From contig QAXH01002654.1 of NCBI GenBank assembly GCA_004335635.1, positions 1-23,684 of the forward strand: DNA of 23,684 bases, given 5' to 3'. The notes below the pieces were generated by a model that ran no database searches, was not told the origin of the DNA, and was given only the letters and a program-made list of their open reading frames with translations. Positions 21,709 to 23,684 of the stretch are shown here, in pieces (the first letter of the stretch is position 1; each line of letters opens with the position of its first letter). The translations under genes and the position numbers were made by a program. This stretch comes from Chloromonas sp. AAM2 (Eukaryota; Chlorophyta; Chlorophyceae; Chlamydomonadales; Chlamydomonadaceae).

Positions 21709-22562
21709 AAAAGAGCGTTATATCAAAGTGACAATTTGCCCTGCTTGCATCAGCCTGCAGCCTGGGAACTGCAGGGTGTATAAGGTTGTTTTTTGTGGTG
21801 GATTGTTTGGCTTGTCTTCTGCTCATGTGTCGTACTGCTCACATTCTGTTAAAGGGCTGTCCCAGAACAAGAATGGTCCCAGAACTGGCAAACATCTTTT
21901 CTCTCGTTGCAGAGCTTTTAAGTGAGTACCAAATGTATTGCGAAGTACTAGACGGGCATGTCACCCCAGGACTGTCCACTAAGGCAGGGAGCACCTGTCC
22001 GCGACGCACTGAGCACGAGTACGATCACATGAAGTGTCTTGCAGCACCACAGATTGCCCTGACATGATTTGTCACGACCAGGCAATCACTGTGCATGCAA
22101 GGCACATCCCCTCACAAGTGGCATGCCGCGCTTTATATCTGCCAGTGGAGCATCACGAACAATTTGTCGCGAAAACCACTGCTAACTCTACAAACGTCAA
22201 ACAGAATTTGTTGATGTGGCATCCACATCATGTGTATTATAGACAGTGAACATTTGCAAGTTAGACAGTCCCGATGGCAGGCTGCATGTTCAATTCCAAG
22301 GTACGTCAGGCTTGCTTAGCATCAATACCACATGCTACCCATTTGAGGCCGACATGCGTATGAATTTCCTCTCGTCAACCTGTCATGAACTTATGACTGG
22401 TGCAGCCCAAGGTCACTGCCTGCCTTGTCGTTGATGCTAAAAGTGCGTGTCACATTTAACATCGACGTCTCGAGGTGTCTATCCCACGCAAATTGCTTGT
22501 CAATTCACACCAAGCAGCCGAGCACCAGGGCGGCCGGTTCGTGGTAATCAGCGGATTGGCGG
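21709..22562. other. Convergent intergenic region
   Basis: This lies between the 3' ends of the plus-strand PI-PLC gene and the minus-strand small gene. No gene is supported on either strand; open frames up to about 100 codons lack family motifs and splice context. It contains copy C of the dispersed repeat and a partial fifth copy. I could not find a clear minus-strand TGTAA for the small gene. Confidence 0.5.
21859..21900 (+). repeat. Dispersed repeat, copy C with a partial tandem copy
   Basis: The full 25-base repeat at 21876-21900 is identical to 9999-10023. Directly upstream, at 21859-21868, the first ten bases (GTCCCAGAAC) occur again, giving a short tandem arrangement. The 3' end is again a T run. 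Confidence 0.85.
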
Positions 22563-23479
22563 TCAAACTGTTGCTGGTGCGCCTCCGTACGCCAGGACCC
22601 AGTACATGATCCACTCGACCATCTTCAGAGGCAGCAGAATGATGTTGAGGGGGAAGGGGAGGCTGAAGCCACGAGCGATCTGCGTGTACAGAAACCGCCA
22701 CACATCACGCTTGCGATCAGGATGATATTCCTGGCAACCGCTGGCAACTAAGCTAAACAAAGGCCCCATCAGGCATGAGAGCAAGCCACAGGAGCACGAC
22801 TAAAAACTGCTGTGCGAGCTAGCAAACAACAGCAGCCTGTGCCGCGCAGCAGTCATCTGGAGACGTCCGCACTACTTGGCTGAATGCAGTGAGAACGGCA
22901 GTGGCTTGATTTGCTTCCAACACCTGGTTATAACTGCTCACTAGAGTAGCTCTGTCAGCTCAACTCAGTGTTGCTGCTTCATAGCTGTTGTCCACTGTCA
23001 TGACTGACAAGTGTTATTCGAGGCTTTATTGGTTTCCAGTACTTGGCTATCTGTTCAATAGAGCAGCTCTGTCAGATCAACAGGCCGTCACAGCTCTGTC
23101 TTGGAATGGCTACCAAGTCGCATGGCGCACTGACCTGGCTGTACAGACCCATGCCGGCCAAAGCGCCACAGACAACGGGGTAGACAGGGGTGACGTTGGA
23201 CAGATCGACAGGAAGCTGCAAGAAGAGGAAAAACACGACGCCATGATTGTTCATTCATGACATGAGCCCACGTGATTGCATTGGACCAAAACAGCTCAAT
23301 CTGACATCCCATAGTTCCAATGTCTCGTTGACTGCATCCTTTCATCCTGCCGAGCCCACAACTTGATTGAGTTTCGTCTGTTCCTGAGTGGCGGGCCACA
23401 TCCCTAGTGCGCATTGCGGATGTCAAAGGACAACAACCAACAGCTGACCCCAGCAGCGTACCCACTTGCAAGACAGCAT
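22563..23479 (-). CDS. Small hydrophobic membrane protein of unknown function
   Basis: Three exons give an 88-residue protein: 23462-23479 (MLSCKW), 23135-23215 (27 residues) and 22563-22730 (55 residues and a TGA stop). All introns are phase 0 with GT-AG ends (donors GTACGC and GTCAGT). The middle exon encodes a likely membrane segment (VTPVYPVVCGALAGMGLY). A basic loop (HPDRKRDVWR) follows, then a second long hydrophobic stretch (LPFPLNIILLPLKMVEW into IMYWVLAYGG). Two short membrane spans joined by a charged loop resemble small subunits of respiratory or ATP-synthase complexes, but I recognise no family. Exons 2 and 3 are convincing. Exon 1 is weak: the frame is open upstream without another ATG, so the true first exon could lie at or beyond the window edge. 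Confidence 0.6.
22911..23081. repeat. Imperfect ~53-base direct repeat in the small gene's intron
   Basis: Segments 22911-22964 and 23029-23081 align over about 53 bases, sharing TTCCA, a TTGG/CTGG block, TAGAG(T/C)AGCTCTGTCAG and a final TCAAC. They lie about 118 bases apart in the 404-base intron 22731-23134. Nothing else is recognised in that intron. Confidence 0.7.
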
Positions 23480-23684
23480 GCCTCCCTGACCGCACGCCTC
23501 ACTCCCATCAAGTTTGTATGCTTGTTGAGTACGTTCTACTTGTGATACTAGTAATGCATTGTATGCTGTTCAAGTTGTCACAGTATACAAGTACAAGTCG
23601 TTCAAGCAATGCCATGTTCTTTCGTGATTCCTGGTCGCTGACTGCACATCTTTTCCCTGCCACGCCCACAGCTGATCCCCCCCC
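23480..23684. other. Upstream flank of the small gene, window end
   Basis: This 205-base stretch would be the promoter or an upstream exon of the minus-strand small gene. A minus-strand frame leading into exon 1 is open for about 90 bases above 23479 and starts just after a TGA. The window ends in eight consecutive C, which may be a contig edge or a homopolymer sequencing limit. Confidence 0.4.

Noticed and set aside
21614..21925. Plus-strand open frame of 103 codons after PI-PLC
   Set aside because: It spans the PI-PLC 3' UTR and the dispersed repeat and has no motif. A related peptide string at copy A only reflects the shared repeat.
1..23684. CRISPR arrays, tRNA or rRNA genes, transposase or reverse-transcriptase genes
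   Set aside because: The repeats found are few, imperfect or intronic, with no regular spacers; no tRNA-like cloverleaf, rRNA segment or mobile-element protein motif was seen.

Overview
The window looks like nuclear DNA from a green alga (Chlorophyta), probably a flagellate or a lineage that still keeps flagellar genes. The evidence is many short exons with GT-AG or GC-AG introns, TGTAA-type polyadenylation signals, poly-Ala/Gln-biased coding sequence and a central-pair flagellar protein. GC content is moderate, clearly lower than in Chlamydomonas reinhardtii. I see no bacterial, organellar, viral or transposase-coding sequence. The exon models below were built by hand from reading frame, splice consensus and phase. 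All three main genes close in phase across their exons, except where flagged.

Layout. (1) Positions 1-9592, minus strand: the 5' half of a very large gene matching CFAP54/FAP54, a subunit of the C1d projection of the ciliary central pair. I place 19 exons and about 1,647 residues; the rest lies beyond position 1. (2) 9593-10567: intergenic, with one copy of a dispersed repeat. (3) 10781-14111, minus strand: a complete 10-exon, 302-residue mitochondrial carrier family (SLC25) protein of the adenine-nucleotide/CoA/PAPS-like branch, with two TGTAA signals just downstream. (4) 14112-14539: a compact divergent promoter region. (5) 14540-21469, plus strand: a complete 15-exon, 660-residue phosphoinositide-specific phospholipase C with X, Y and C2 domains. 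It has no EF-hand or PH domain and begins with a predicted myristoylation/palmitoylation motif. (6) 21470-22562: 3' UTR and convergent intergenic DNA with further copies of the dispersed repeat. (7) 22563-23479, minus strand: a small gene for a hydrophobic protein of about 88 residues that I do not recognise. The window ends in a C homopolymer, possibly a contig edge.

The genes do not form an obvious pathway; this is ordinary eukaryotic gene order. The carrier and the phospholipase are divergent and may share a promoter. The most notable points are the lipid-anchored, EF-hand-less PI-PLC with a divergent Y-domain start, four GC-AG introns among about 43, and a 25-base dispersed repeat ending in a T run.
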